Source: Leptoclinus maculatus (Eukaryota > Chordata > Actinopteri > Perciformes > Stichaeidae). From it: a DNA stretch of 64,000 nt. Made by a program: the position numbers and the translations under genes. Where the stretch lies: NCBI GenBank assembly GCA_032191485.1, contig JAVDOI010000003.1, positions 10,416,986-10,480,985 of the forward strand, given 5' to 3'. A model generated the notes under the pieces. That model worked only from the letters and a program-made list of their open reading frames with translations, was not told the origin of the DNA and searched no databases. This document shows positions 42,001 through 53,711 of this stretch, one piece after another; positions within the stretch are counted from its first letter, which is position 1, and the number at the start of each line of letters is the position of its first letter.

Positions 42001-45000
42001 TTCAGTGTATTTATTGTACAATAACATAGTGCTTTTTTAATGATGACAGATCAAATATGGGACTGTGAGCATTGCCAGTGCAATGCTTGATAGTATAGTT
42101 TGCCAGCTAACCGCTAGACTGGCTGCGTCCGATACCACAACATGTAGTTTTCACACTTTGGTTTTTCGCACGCATTAAACAAATGAGATATAATGTGGTA
42201 ATGAGCTTAAAAGTGTGTTCAAACAGGGGGCGTAGCACATTTTTGACTTGCATCTTTTGCACAAATTTGACTGGTTGCAGTTTGTGCCGGCCCTTTTGAT
42301 TCGCCCCAAACAATGTGTACTATCCAGTTGTCAGCCGTGAGCTAATTGCATCTCTCAATCGACTACCTTTTAAAAGTTGCCTCACGTTTTGGCTGAACAC
42401 ACAGCTGGAGGTGCTTTTAAGCAGATTGGTTACCTTCGGACAGAGCCAGGCTAGCTGTTCCACTCTGTTTCCAGTCTTTGTGCTAAGCTAACCGACTGCT
42501 GACAGTGGCTTCATATTTACCGTACGGACACGAGAGTGGTATTGGCCTTCTCATCCAAATTTTGGCAAGAAAACAAATGAGCAAGTTTCCCAAAATGTCC
42601 AACTATTCCTTCTAAAAACGCAATGTAGTCAGACACAAAGAACAGTGAGTTGCGATACTATTTTAAAAAAGTTTTAATTGTCTTTAATCTGGATCATTGA
42701 GGAAATTGAGCAAATATTTTGGGCATCATCTATTGTTAGCAGATGATTTTGCGACTGAATAATCCACTATGAAGCGTGATAATGAGTGGAGCAGTCAAAA
42801 ATAAGATCTCAACCATGACGGGGAAAAAATCACTCTAAACCACTTAACACAGCTGCTTCTGTGGGTAACACCAATGGGAGAGGCGCTTATAAGAAGACAA
42901 TAAACTGTGTGTCATGGGAATTATAGGGTGGGGAAGGGTGTGGAGTCTATTCTTCTTAGCCAAGTTAACCTTGTGAAAAACACCAAGCATGCCCCGTGAC
43001 AAACCTGACATCTTATTCTCTCCATGCAGTTTGCAGCCAAACTCCTGCAGGATATTACAGTCACAAAGGTTGCAAAGATGATTCTTATTAGCAAAACACT
43101 CAAAATTCCGACATTTTCATGAAAATACACTATCTATAAAAACGCATCCATTCACTGGCAAGTTGGTTACCAGTGTGATAAACGGAGAGCAAAACTTCAG
43201 CCACTGTTAAGGAACAAAATAGTCACATCCTTCTCTGTTGTGAATTAGCATATTTCCAATATTTCAGTCGGGACAAGAACATCATATTCCAGAGGACAGT
43301 TTCTTCTGTACTGCAGCAGATAAGATGTCTGTTTGTTTCCGACTGCTGTCATAGTAATTGAAGAGAAAAATATTGTTCTGTTACAAATGACACTGCCTCT
43401 GACGTACGCCATGACGTATATCACATGAATACTACCTGTAGCACATTTCTGAACATTATGAGTATGTTAAGGTCAGCAGGTACCCTACATTTCTCTCATG
43501 TATTCTACCACAGCTTACACTTGATGATGTAAAATAAGAACTAACCCGCATTTTAGATGAATATAACGTGACCAGAGCTTTTCCACAGCTGTTTAATTAT
43601 ATGACCCGGACCAAATAAGATAAATTTGCAAACTATCTGCTGACCACATTGTGTCGGTCGAAAGGGCGTTTTCTGTCCAAAACTCTGCTCCCTCACTTAA
43701 CATTTGCTGTAGTTAAAATCATGGGTGCTCATCAGCAACCGCACAATGTGACTAAGTGACCTCATAGTCTTACATCAAAATATAGCCAACCCAATGCACA
43801 ACAAAAACACAGCTGGAGTTACTATGCAAACATACAAGGAGTTGATCCGATGCATTCAAATGCCGTGGGCAGTGACGGAAAACCATATCATTCATTCATT
43901 TTCATTGTAACCACATTTAAGAGAATAGCCTATGTAATTCTGACACACACACAGTCACCAAACACCCAACACCAGCTAATTCTCATGACAGAATCCCCCT
44001 CTTCTGGCTTCAAACTGTGGGTGGTGCAGGCATTACCACACAGTGGTACAGTAGGAGGAGTGTACTGTACGTTAATCCTTTGTGCCAACAGATGTTTTTA
44101 ATGACAGAAAGACCTATTTCGGCTGGAGGCCTGAGAAAATGGGAGAAAATGAAGAATGCAATAGCAGCAATGCTGTCATGACAACAATATTAACAGCGTC
44201 CAAGGAAAACACTGTTAAAATCGTGCTTTGATTCTATTCTATTCAGATCATTAGAGGAGAGTTTTTAGCTACCTGGCCTCTTTCCAGAATCAAAAATGAA
44301 CCAGAGGCAAAGAAAACAAGGCTTTGTCTCATCAAGGCTTTCACCATGACTCACCATGTGGCCTTATAATGAGTGATCCCGGTGCTTCTACAAACATCAA
44401 TTCTGTGGTTTATGGCATTAAGAGAGGGTTTTTTTTCTGTGCCTTATCATTCAGTCAGTGCAGAAAAATGTGCACCTGCCACTGCATTGACTTAAAGTCA
44501 CGGACAGAGAGAATAATTGGTCCCAGTGTGCTTTATCGCTAAAATGTCTGAAACCTGGAATCCACAGGTGACCAAGTCTGTTCAAGACATTTTCACCTGT
44601 CCAAAAATGAACAAGGTATGCTTTCTTACATTTTGGTACAAAAATGTATTGCTGCTCTATTGCTATTGGCTGCAATATGTGAGGCATATACAGTATACAG
44701 TCTTTCCTGTATATATATATATATATAGTAAACCTTTCTGCATATATATCTCCAAATGAAAGGGAAAGTCTTGTTCCTTTTCTGGAGCTGGCACTCCTCT
44801 ACCTCCACCAGCTCTGTAATTAGGATCGTATGGGGGGGAGCTGACTCTCCTCTGTGGCAGTATCTCAGCTGGTGCCTGGCTTCACAAGACTGCATCCAAC
44901 CTCACAGGCTCCAAGCGAACGACCCCGCTTAGCCAGAGAGGCGAACACTAAGGTGACTGCGCAGGAATGCACAAGCCGCTTTTTTACTCAGAAAATCAAT

Positions 45001-48000
45001 CACGACTTATTGGAAAAAGGATGCCGCCAAGTTCTGAGATCACAGATTCAAGCCTTGACGGATCCTTTATGAGGGAGTGCTCACTGGGGAGAGGTGACTA
45101 ACTCCCTCTTCCATGTAATACGTGACAGATCTGGCATTGGCCAGAAAACAAGAGACAACAACAAACAAAAGATTTAATATGATGGGGGGGTGAAAAAAGT
45201 GATCTAAGTGTTCTCTTATTGTGCATATTAGAGACTGCCTTGGAATGAGCGAGCAAGCAAGCAGGTTCCTGAATTGCTGTCCAAATGGTTTCAGTTAGGA
45301 AATCTGACTACTGCCGAGAATAAAGCTAACCGCAAAACAAAAGCATAAAACAAAAGCATACTTACTTTTATGACCCCCTTTAAGATTTACAGGCACCGAT
45401 GTGGAATGAATGACTGGCTCTGACGGAGATTTACTGTCAGTGCGGTCTATCTTTAATATATGCCACACCAGTGAGACGGGATGAAGGTAGGGTAAGGAAA
45501 CAGATACTTTTTAAGAAACACAGGTGTGTGTGAGGTTCACCAAGGTTTCACTTTTTATTTTTACGAAAACACAAAAATACTGTGAATTTTGAATGCTTCG
45601 TCATGTGATGGTGAATTATCTGCTGCTGGTAACTTCAGAGACAGAAGTGTCGTGTAATTGTTTAATTTATGTTTTACATCATTTGAAAAGGAATGCTTGC
45701 ATTCGGCATTTCAGCACTAATGGAGAGCAGATGATGGATGGATGATGGGGAGTTTTACTTTCCCCAAAACTCTTTTAACCAGGCAAGATGATTAAAGGGT
45801 GGGAAGGGAAGGGAAGCAGGTTACACAAAGTAACACATCCATCTGCCCAGTAATCACACAGTTTTGTACTATTTAGCTGAAATCCCCTCTACATCTATGA
45901 CTTACGATTAAATTGATTATCAAAATATTTGCCGTTGAATTCTTTGTCAATCGATTACTCGATTTAATTTCAGCTCCAAACATCACATCAAAAACATATT
46001 TGATCTTATTTTGAGGCTACATCCAGCTCAGATATTAAGAGTCCATATCATGTAAACAGACAGCTGGAGGTCACGTCATAAATTACCTCAACTTCAAATG
46101 TTAAGCTTTGTTTTTCTGCCATTTCGTTCCAACATCGGGTTGTAAAGTGAGCAAATTTGAAGTGGGAAATTGGGAAATAATTAGGGCAGCAACATAAATA
46201 CTCCGGACATTGTGAAATAGATCATGAGCTATTCCAGCACTGGGATTCAAGTACTGAAGTTTGTCCTTGTCTACATCCAGTAGTGGAAAATCGCACCCAG
46301 GGTTCACAAAACTACGTTGTAAAGTTTTTATGACTTCAAAAAACACAATTTTTCCATCGACAGGCTATGCAAATGATGAACATGCCATCTGGCCTTTAAA
46401 ATGTAGTGAGATAAGGTCCTGAGATAACTAACTGAGCTCACGTCTAGGAGAAGGCCCGAACCTAGGACCACGGCATGGAAAACATTTACAGTTACAAATA
46501 TCTGTTAAGTTGGTCCTCCGCTGTCTGATGTGGTAGCAATGTATAGATTATACTCTATACTGTACAGTATTTAAAGGGTTGAGCATCAGGGAGTCCAACA
46601 TGTTATGAATCACAAAGAACAAGAGAATAAATGGGCCATCGGGTGTGAAAGTAGAGGCAAAGTAACTAATGAGTCATTGCTCATATAGAAAACAATAGTT
46701 GTAATAATAAAACAATAGTCAGAGCAAAATCTTTACATTCAATTTACAAGGAGCCAATAATGCACAAGAGGCTTTATACGGCCTTCATATGGAAACGTGG
46801 AAAAGTGGATGGAAAAGTGAGGCAACCCTCAGTCCCGAGTAAGAGCAGCTTACATAATTCTGTTTTCCCCACTTATGAATAAGGGAGTGACTCCCCGAGG
46901 GTCAGTAACAAAGGATTTTACAAGAGGTTGCCATCGATGCCATACTGAGCTTGTAATAAGACATAATGGCCTCAGTGCAGTCTTGGATGGTGTCTGGGGG
47001 AGTTTACGGTGCTCTATATAAACCCATTGTTGTTGTAATGCAGACAGTAGTGCTGTGTGAATACGTACCTGGGGCATGCTAAGGTTTCTATATGAGCTTT
47101 GCACTGAGAGAAATTCGTCGACAGGAAGGAGAAGGCGAATTTTGGAGTCGACGTCGGTCAGCTGCTCCAGGTCAGATGGCTCCGGGGTGTAACCCAGACC
47201 TGTCAGCACTGACACAGCCCACATGTCCTCCTGGAAGACAATCACTGCCGAAATAAGTCGTGGCCCACTGGGTTATAAGCCTGCCTCGTTTAGTGGCAGC
47301 CTTAATAGAGGACTGATATACATTATCTCTGACGGTGATGTCTGGAACAGGGAATGGGTACAAGTCTGACTCCCGCGCTTGGTATTCACTTCTGGAGGGC
47401 GAACAAGCTGCTGATGACTCTTCTAGCCAAATGCCATAACTTTGAATTGCCTTATGCTCACAGTGACTGTTTGTCCCAGTGAGACTCTCCTTTATGTCTT
47501 ATGCGAAACAGTGGGTGGGTGGTGAGCTCATCGCAGCCCAGCGGTGACATAAGATCTTGCGGTAAAGGGTTTTAATGCCAAAGAAGATCACACGTCTGCA
47601 AACAACACATCTGTGACCTCTGAGGAGGGAGCAGAGGAAACCTGGCAGGAGAAAAACGGCAAACACACAGGGGTCCATCAACTAGGTGGAGCACCACACC
47701 GGGCCAACATTTGAACAAATGAGATCAATCGATTCTTATGAGACTTGTGTTTCAATGCTCGCAGATCTATTGTAAACCAGCGTCTCTGGTGTGTTTAACC
47801 ATTGCAGTGGTTTACTTGGATATGGCAGAAGAGCTCAATCCCAGACCCCAGACAGGCCTTCGGTTTGTCCTTTGTGTTCACGCGTCTTTTTTTATTTATT
47901 TATTTACAATGGGACACATCTTTTGTTTTCATCTTAAAATGAATAGTTTGACATTTTGTTACGTTCTTTCTTGCCGAGAGTTAGATGAGAACGTTGATAC

Positions 48001-51000
48001 TGATCGTTTGTGCAGTAAATATGAAGCTACAGCCAGCAGCCGCTTAGTTTAGCTCGGCAGATAAGACTGGAAACAGGGAGAACAGCTAGCCTCGGTCGAC
48101 TTGCTATTTTTACAGATTAAATACGGTATAAGTATTTTTGTTACCTTTGGACAGAGCCAGGCTATAGCTGTTTCCCTGTTTTCAGTCTTTATGCTAAGCT
48201 AGAGGAAGCTAATCATCCCCTGGCTCTAGCTTGGTATTTAGCGTGAGACATAGACGGATCAATCTTTACATCAACTCTCGACAAGAAGTCAAATCAGCGT
48301 ATTACCCATGTCAAACTTTTCCATTGATAAAGCAAGAGATTACATCCACTAGTGCAGCACCGAAATGTGACGTGATTACTGACTGCTATTGATTTACTGC
48401 CTCGGGTTACCACAGAAAACTGTGGAACTTGTGGTAGATGTGTCCAGTGGGATTCTGCCAAGAACTGAGTGAAGTCCGGATCACTGCCAAAGTCATGGCG
48501 ACATGAATAATGTGCTCGCTCCGTTATGGCCATTCATAATAGCATGCCTCGCAATAACAGGAAGTCTTCCTCCTTCCAATAAAAAAAAAAAAACCCCAGA
48601 GCATCTGCGCTCCCTTCAGTTTGGTATCTGCCACCACAATTACTGCAGTATTGTTCTAAAAGTCAAGGCAAACATCATAAATAGAGCAGCAAGACATGAA
48701 AAAGAAAAACTCTGGCAAGCTGTCCCACGGATGCAGAACTGTCGAGGTCAAGCTAAGTAGATCCGTATGTGAAAGGTAAGTATGTTCCCAACAGGCCTCA
48801 TACCATCAGACTTCAAACTGGTCTCACAGCTGCCAAAAGAGCTATAAAAGCACATTTAAACTTTAAATATATACTTTTTTAAAAGGTTAAGATGGTGTAA
48901 GTGGGGTTTCCAAGTGAAATGGTCTACCGCTCTAGGTGGCACGGGGGTCACAGATGAATCATCACAGGAAAACAAGAGGCCTCAGTCTCTTTGCCTTTTA
49001 GCTCTTTCAGCACTCTCTTGCTACGAGTGCCACTGTAGCTTATATTAGGGCTATATGAAAGATCCTGGCCTCTGAATTTCAAATAAACACCACGGAGGGA
49101 ATTGTTATGACAACGATAATCAAGCCATAACATGCAGCAATCCGTGAACTGCATAAGGCACTTGACATCTGGTTTGTAATCTGAACTGCTTTGAGGCGTC
49201 ATAATCTTCTGCCCAGAGGCCTCCTGAGATTCCATCAAAACATTGATGTCCGACCAACGCTACTCTATGTGCAGTTCTGACGGTCTGGTTGAGTCACCAT
49301 AATGTTCTAACAAATAAGATCATGGAAGAAACATTTTATTCAGGCCAAGATTGGTGACACTGGATTCAATATTTGCTTTATAATTAACATTCTATGCTAC
49401 GAATGTAAATATTAGATCAAAACCTTGGCCGAAGCAGTGGATGGGATTATCCGCTGCTCCCCCATAAGACTTTTGGACATGAGGGGGAAGTATTAAGGAA
49501 CTTGAAAAAGATGCTCATCCTACAGCATATGTTGTCTGTTTGGGTTTCATGTCAGCCTACCTCACTGTCTGCACCTCTGGCACTGTCCTCTTCCTCTTCC
49601 TCTTCGTCCACTCCTCGCAGGAGCTCGGCCAGATGCTCTTTCTCTGCCCGAGTCAAAAGAACTCGGTCCCCTTCACCAATTACTAGCTATTGCATTTGAG
49701 GAAACAAAGAAAGGGGTCAGTATTCATCCTTCATAGATCAAATCATTATTTGCATAACGCTTCTATTATTTTCAGTAGTGCCCTACTAGGCTTTAAATAA
49801 ATCTTTCTCTTGAACCAGAGGCAAATATTTTCTTCACTGGAAAAACTCACAGTCAAGAGAATTGCTCTAAGTCATGCGATATACCCCAGCACTGCATTTG
49901 GCCCAACGTGAACTTTGACATACCTCAATGTTTCTCTTGACAAAGTCTTTCTGTTTTTTCTTGCTGGTGGAAGCTCCACACTGGCTGCCTTCAGAGTGCT
50001 CTTCCCCAGTATCCTCGCGGCTTAGTTCAGAAGACTCTGTCCAGCTGCCTGGTTTCTTTTCACCTGTCAGGCAAGACACACTTTAAATTCCAAAAGGTAA
50101 ATATTGAAAAAGTAAAGTCAAAGCTCTAGTAATAATAATAATCAAACAACACAGTTCTTATTCCATCATCTGATCCACTATTAAACCATTAAAGTGTTGG
50201 AATTAAAAAAAAAAAAATAGTGTATTGTAAATATAAATGTACTATTCTACTAACAGCCCTGCAAGGCTGCACCGTGGGTGTGAAGACTGTGATAAGAAGC
50301 AGCCAGCCTGCCGAAATGTCTCTAAACAGAGAAACAGTTACTGTGCTGCTGTTTATTTCCTTAGGGGATCAATATCATAAAAAGCTACAAGATCTTGATT
50401 AGTTAATGTTTCATAAGCGGGCAAACTGTTATGCGTTCACTTCTGGAAAATTGAGTCAGTGCACTTATTATCTGCCTCAGAAAAACAACGTCTATAAGTT
50501 CCATGAAGTCATGGCGCCATCAAGTGCACAATCTAGGCAGGACAACTGAGAGCATATATTTTAAGACCCACGATTGTAATATGGAAACATGTATGCTGCT
50601 TTTTCTTTTGTGTTTGATTCGCGCTAACTAACTTTGCTCCAAGTATTGCTCGTCTCTTTTGTGCTCACAGTCGGGAACTTGAGTTTCAAACACAGGCACA
50701 AAGTCGTCGTCCTCCTCTTCTGTCCCTTTAAGATAAAAAAAAGAACATATTTAAGGTGTCATACAGTAGCATGAAGCCTAAATTCAGCACTCTTGCTGTT
50801 CTGTATGCTGTTGCCTATAGGCTTACCAGTGGGTGCTTCCAGAGCCAAAAACAACCTTGTGTTCATTGCTTCTTGTGCACATTCACAGTGACCTTCGGGT
50901 TTATTCTGCTGCAGAAAAATAAACAATATAACATCACACCATACGTGAGAAGAGTGACTACCTTCTTAAACAGTACTGGTACAGTGGACTGGTAATGTAA

Positions 51001-51583
51001 GTGGAGTGAATGCAACGACTGTGTCTACCAGGAACTGTAGCCAGAGTTTTGCTTGAAGTTCTTTCCTTTGACGCTTGACTTCCTTTTCTATGCAGATCTT
51101 TGCAGACAATATTTCATCAAGTCGTCTCATTTCCTCAATAGCTCTCTGTAGTTTGGAATCTTCATTCTCTTCATCAGTACCTTCACTGGAACACTGGCCT
51201 AAATGATGCACAATAGTGTGAGGTAATAAAAGACTGGATCCTGTGTACAGCTACTCCATTAGAACACTTACTTCTGTCAGGACCTCTGGCTGAGGAGTTG
51301 ATTGTAGTTCCTTCAGAGCTCATCTGGCTCTACAGGGAATTGTTTTCTGAAGTTAAGTAAATTATCCAATGTCGTATGTCAAAAAGCATATTGTAATGTC
51401 AATGCATCGTCTTTTAATTACCTGAATATCAGCAGCATCTTTGGTCAGCACAACAAGGGAAAATGGAGTTGTAGCACCAATTCTGTCACTATGTGGCAAT
51501 GACACGCTGGACACACGGCTACCCGTCTGCTCACTCGATGCAGGGCGAGAAATGTCTTCTAAATTACCTTTGATAATTTCCAT
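27065..51583 (-). CDS. fsip1: Fibrous sheath-interacting protein 1
   Basis: FSIP1 is a sperm-tail and axoneme-associated protein; the mammalian one associates with the AKAP4 fibrous sheath. Exons in transcription order: 51583-51422, 51329-51272, 51198-51029, 50908-50827, 50725-50633, 50063-49924, 49686-49561, 47230-47069, 35563-35411, 27181-27065. All have GT-AG junctions and join in frame to 420 codons, shorter than the 581 residues of human FSIP1. Recognition rests on the N-terminus MEIIKGNLEDISRPASS, the charged helix at about 85-130 (IEEMRRLDEIL, KRQRKELQAKLW), DFVKRNIE (228-235), the REK/AELL-like segment in exon 7, the GEKVLQDIKERR helix in exon 9, and LTEEQLLSLLDEC near the C-terminus. 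It is largely hydrophilic and helical, with poly-acidic runs in exons 5 and 7. There is no signal peptide or membrane segment. It lies tail to tail with thbs1, as in human. The exon 4 call rests on TTTTTCTGCAG and GTAAGC plus frame restoration. Confidence 0.92.
28270..28450. repeat. Fragment of the palindromic repeat family
   Basis: Contains the stretch TTTTGTTACCTTTGGACCGA followed by CAGGCTAGCGGTTTCCCC. This matches the inner segment of the copies at 42429 and 48144 with substitutions. The flanking text (ACATCTGGCTCTTTAGCTGC) is also of a type commonly seen in fish repeats. Confidence 0.5.
35360..35382. repeat. (GT)n microsatellite
   Basis: GT dinucleotide run immediately downstream (in fsip1 sense) of the donor of fsip1 exon 9. 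Confidence 0.95.
37997..38450. repeat. Degenerate interspersed repeat, two adjacent copies
   Basis: TTTGACCTGATGATGGTGCC is followed by text such as GGACATGAATGCCTGTACCA and CATGGCAATCCGTCCAATA. Variants return at 38215-38400 (GAAACCATGAATATCTCTAC; GGCAATCCATCTAATAGTGG). This wording is typical of a widespread teleost repeat; the family name is not known to me. Confidence 0.5.
42429..42611. repeat. One arm of the palindromic repeat family
   Basis: Runs from GTTACCTTCGGACAGAGCCA through CCAGTCTTTGTGCTAAGCTA to AAAATGTCCAACTATTCCTT. It matches the second half of the copy at 47941-48326 and the right end of the copy at 13460-13621. Confidence 0.65.
45895..45980. repeat. hAT-type repeat fragment
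   Basis: Contains AAATTGATTATCAAAATATT and CAATCGATTACTCGATTTAA. These are degenerate forms of the repeated ATCGATTA-type ends seen in many fish hAT-derived repeats. Confidence 0.4.
47231..49560 (-). other. fsip1: Intron 7 of fsip1
   Basis: About 2.3 kb. It contains the full palindromic repeat at 47941-48326. No other gene or exon is supported. Confidence 0.6.
47941..48326. repeat. Full palindromic repeat, two inverted arms
   Basis: The left arm contains TTGCCGAGAGTTAGATGAGA and AAATATGAAGCTACAGCCAG, then AAGACTGGAAACAGGGAGAA. The right arm returns as TACCTTTGGACAGAGCCAGG, CAGTCTTTATGCTAAGCTAG and CATCAACTCTCGACAAGAAG. The arms are diverged inverted copies joined by about 40 bases. It is the most complete member of the family in this window. 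Confidence 0.7.
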
Positions 51584-51656
51584 AGTGTGTGAATTGTTGG
51601 CTAAGTAAAGCCACTTGTCAACAGAAAAACCCCACCGTTTGTCCGCCTACTTCTTG

Positions 51657-51701
51657 GTAACCATAGACACAAACACTCCCGGATGTTGTAACTATGGAAA
51701 T
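51657..51701. promoter_or_regulatory. fsip1: Two X-box-like (RFX-type) sites upstream of fsip1
   Basis: GTAACCATAGACAC (51657-51670) and GTAACTATGGAAAT (51688-51701) each match 13 of 14 positions of the refined nematode X-box GTHNYYATRRNAAC. They lie 74-118 bases upstream of the fsip1 start codon. RFX factors drive ciliary and flagellar genes through such boxes, which fits fsip1. Against stricter vertebrate RFX consensus the match is weaker. Confidence 0.4.
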
Positions 51702-51719
51702 GTGCATTTGTTACTATGG

Positions 51720-52881
51720 ACCGCAGTGAACTCAGCAGACACTCAGATCTCCGCGGTCAACTCAGCAGACACTTGAAATTTAGTGCACCTATATGCTGAA
51801 ATTCACGGTAAACGCATTCAAACGGAACAGATCGGGAGCGAGCGAAGGACTTTGCAAAGTTAGCGGAGGGATTAACGTGAGACAACATCCGGCTTTCAAA
51901 ATAAGATGTAAACTAAGCGCGAAAGATTTACAGACAACATCCGGTTTCCATAATAAGATGTCAACTAAGCGTATAAATTGCATTATGTGGAAATAAGCAT
52001 TTCAAAATGAAATTAATTTGAAATATCTCTTAATTGGTACAGTAAAAATGTCAGATTTTCAGTATGGGTGGAGTCAACAATGCCCTGATTACATATCCAT
52101 CAGTCATTGTTTGGAATTATTGAGAAAGTACTTTTTATAGCACCTGAAATATTTAGTTATTAGATGTTTTCTCAGTACAAATGTATGACTTTTACTTTGA
52201 AATATCTCTTAATTGGTACAGTAAAAATGTCAGATTTTCAGTATGGGTGGAGTCAACGAAATCTTGAAGACATATACATCAGTCATTGTATGGAAATATT
52301 GACAAGAATATTTTTATATCACCTTAAACATTTCAGAAATTAGGCATATGAAGGTACAATTTCAGTTCACAGTTTGTACTTCATAAAATATCTGAATTGG
52401 TACAGTTAACATGTTTGACTTTTATTTGGATGTGGTCAGAAATGTCCTGAACACATACATCAGTCAGTCAGATAGTCATTTAATTATCTTTCCAGCAACC
52501 CTCAAATCAGAGAATAAAGACACAATTTAGTTGTAGTTTCCCTTCAACTCACGAGATGCAGGTAACATGTTTTATACTTAATGTAAATATAATGAATTTA
52601 ATCTTATTTCCACATAATGCAATGTATACGCTTAGTTGACATCTTATTATGGAAACCGGATGTTGTTTCACGTAAATCTTTCCCGCTTAGTTGACATCTT
52701 ATTTTGAAAGCCGGATGTTGTCTCACGTTAATCCCTCCGCTAACTTTGCAAAGTCCTTCGCTCGCTCCCGATCTGTTCCGTTTGAATGCGTTTACCGTGA
52801 ATTTCAGCATATAGGTGCACTACAATTTAAGTGTCTGCTGTGTTGACCACGGATATCCGAGTGTCTGCTGACCTGACCGCA
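51720..52881. mobile_element. Foldback/Mutator-like non-autonomous transposon
   Basis: Two inverted arms of about 280 bases (51720-51997 and 52603-52881) are nearly identical over GTGCACCTATATGCTGAAAT and the following 200 bases. The direct repeat GTTACTATGG lies on both sides (51710-51719 and 52882-52891) and is read as a 9-10 bp target duplication. Each arm carries subterminal repeats (CAGCAGACACT twice; ACAACATCCGG twice). The centre holds three tandem units of about 180 bases starting at about 52018, 52197 and 52378 (motif AATTGGTACAGT). No transposase is present. Long arms plus a 9-10 bp duplication suggest the Mutator superfamily; foldback origin is an alternative. Confidence 0.75.
52018..52520. 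repeat. Three ~180-bp tandem units inside the transposon
   Basis: Copies 1 and 2 share the block from AAATATCTCTTAATTGGTAC through TCAGTATGGGTGGAGTCAAC almost exactly, 179 bases apart. Copy 3 is diverged but keeps AATTGGTACAGTTAACATGT and ACACATACATCAGTCAGTCA. They fill most of the space between the inverted arms. Confidence 0.8.
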
Positions 52882-52891
52882 GTTACTATGG

Positions 52892-53129
52892 CCACTGGAC
52901 GAAATCGAGGCGGCGCAGCTGGTGCCTCGATCGATGCAGCTAGCTAGCGTAGCAGGTAACAAGCTAGCCAATAGAGAGCTATCTAGCGGTTCGCTGTAGC
53001 AGTGCCCCTCGGCTCGTTATATCATATTATCGTCATTTCGGCAGTAACTGTCGTCGATGTAGCTGAGGTATTGATACATGTCTACAGTGTGAGAAAGCGA
53101 GGGTGGAGGATTCGAGGCAGTGTTTTGAG
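52892..53129 (+). promoter_or_regulatory. susd6: Probable susd6 promoter and non-coding first exon
   Basis: GC-richer sequence directly after the transposon, with a CCAAT box at 52968-52972 and several GCTAGC motifs. A plausible donor (TTTGAG then GTGGGT) ends at 53129. The first coding exon of susd6 has an acceptor (CCAG at 53687 or TGCAG at 53706) upstream of its ATG, so at least one non-coding exon is expected. The exact start and donor are not certain. Confidence 0.4.
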
Positions 53130-53711
53130 GTGGGTAACGCTATTTTCATGTTTAGCTAGCGTTAGCAAACCAAGAAAGCTACTATTGATTATCCCAGGTA
53201 GCTAACTTAACGATTAAAACCAGCTAAGATGTGCTCTGTTGGATATTCATATTTACTTGGTGGTAACTCAGTTGCTAGCAATCAACAGTATGTAACTGGG
53301 ATATATTTAGTTTTGTTCTGTAACGCTATCAAACGTAGCTATCATAGCTAATAGGTTACACAGAAAATGGGTGTGTAGCCACTGGATCAGATGGAACCAG
53401 AGTTATATTTGATATATATATATAATTAGCTAAAGTCGTTACTTCGCTGACACGATCAACGGTGTTAACGAGATGAATTGGTTTGTCATATCCGCTAGCT
53501 TGCTAAATGATTATACCATTATTGCTAGTGGGGTTTTGTGCTACTGTTCCACAATCACACCCATTTCATTGGCAGCTGCCCAGAGCTCTGCAGCGTACCT
53601 GCGTCAGGCAGGTGACAGCCTATGATCGAGGCTACTGGGATTGCTTTTTCATCGTGATGCATGTATACCCTTTTCTGATCATACCAGGTTGAGTTGACTC
53701 TGCAGGGGAAG
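53130..53711 (+). other. susd6: Probable first intron and leader of susd6
   Basis: AT-rich sequence with a TATATATATA run near 53412-53424. It ends in a pyrimidine-rich stretch (CCCTTTTCTGATCATACCAG) before the first coding exon. No other feature seen. Confidence 0.45.

Larger units (their letters stand above)
35564..47068 (-). other. fsip1: Intron 8 of fsip1 (11.5 kb)
   Basis: The largest intron in the window. No gene on either strand is supported. It holds the repeat copies listed at 37997, 42429 and 45895, a poly-C run (41283-41297), an (AT)n run near 44711-44726, and otherwise AT-rich unique-looking sequence. Confidence 0.6.

Noticed and set aside
50939..51028. Read-through of fsip1 exon 3 to a later donor
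   Set aside because: It was considered to fix the phase with the exon at 50633-50725. A proper exon at 50827-50908, with strong acceptor and donor, restores the phase and gives FSIP1-like sequence.
51793..52810. Two near-identical 67-68-codon open frames on opposite strands
   Set aside because: They lie entirely in the inverted arms of the transposon, and their similarity follows from arm identity. No codon-level evidence of selection is visible.
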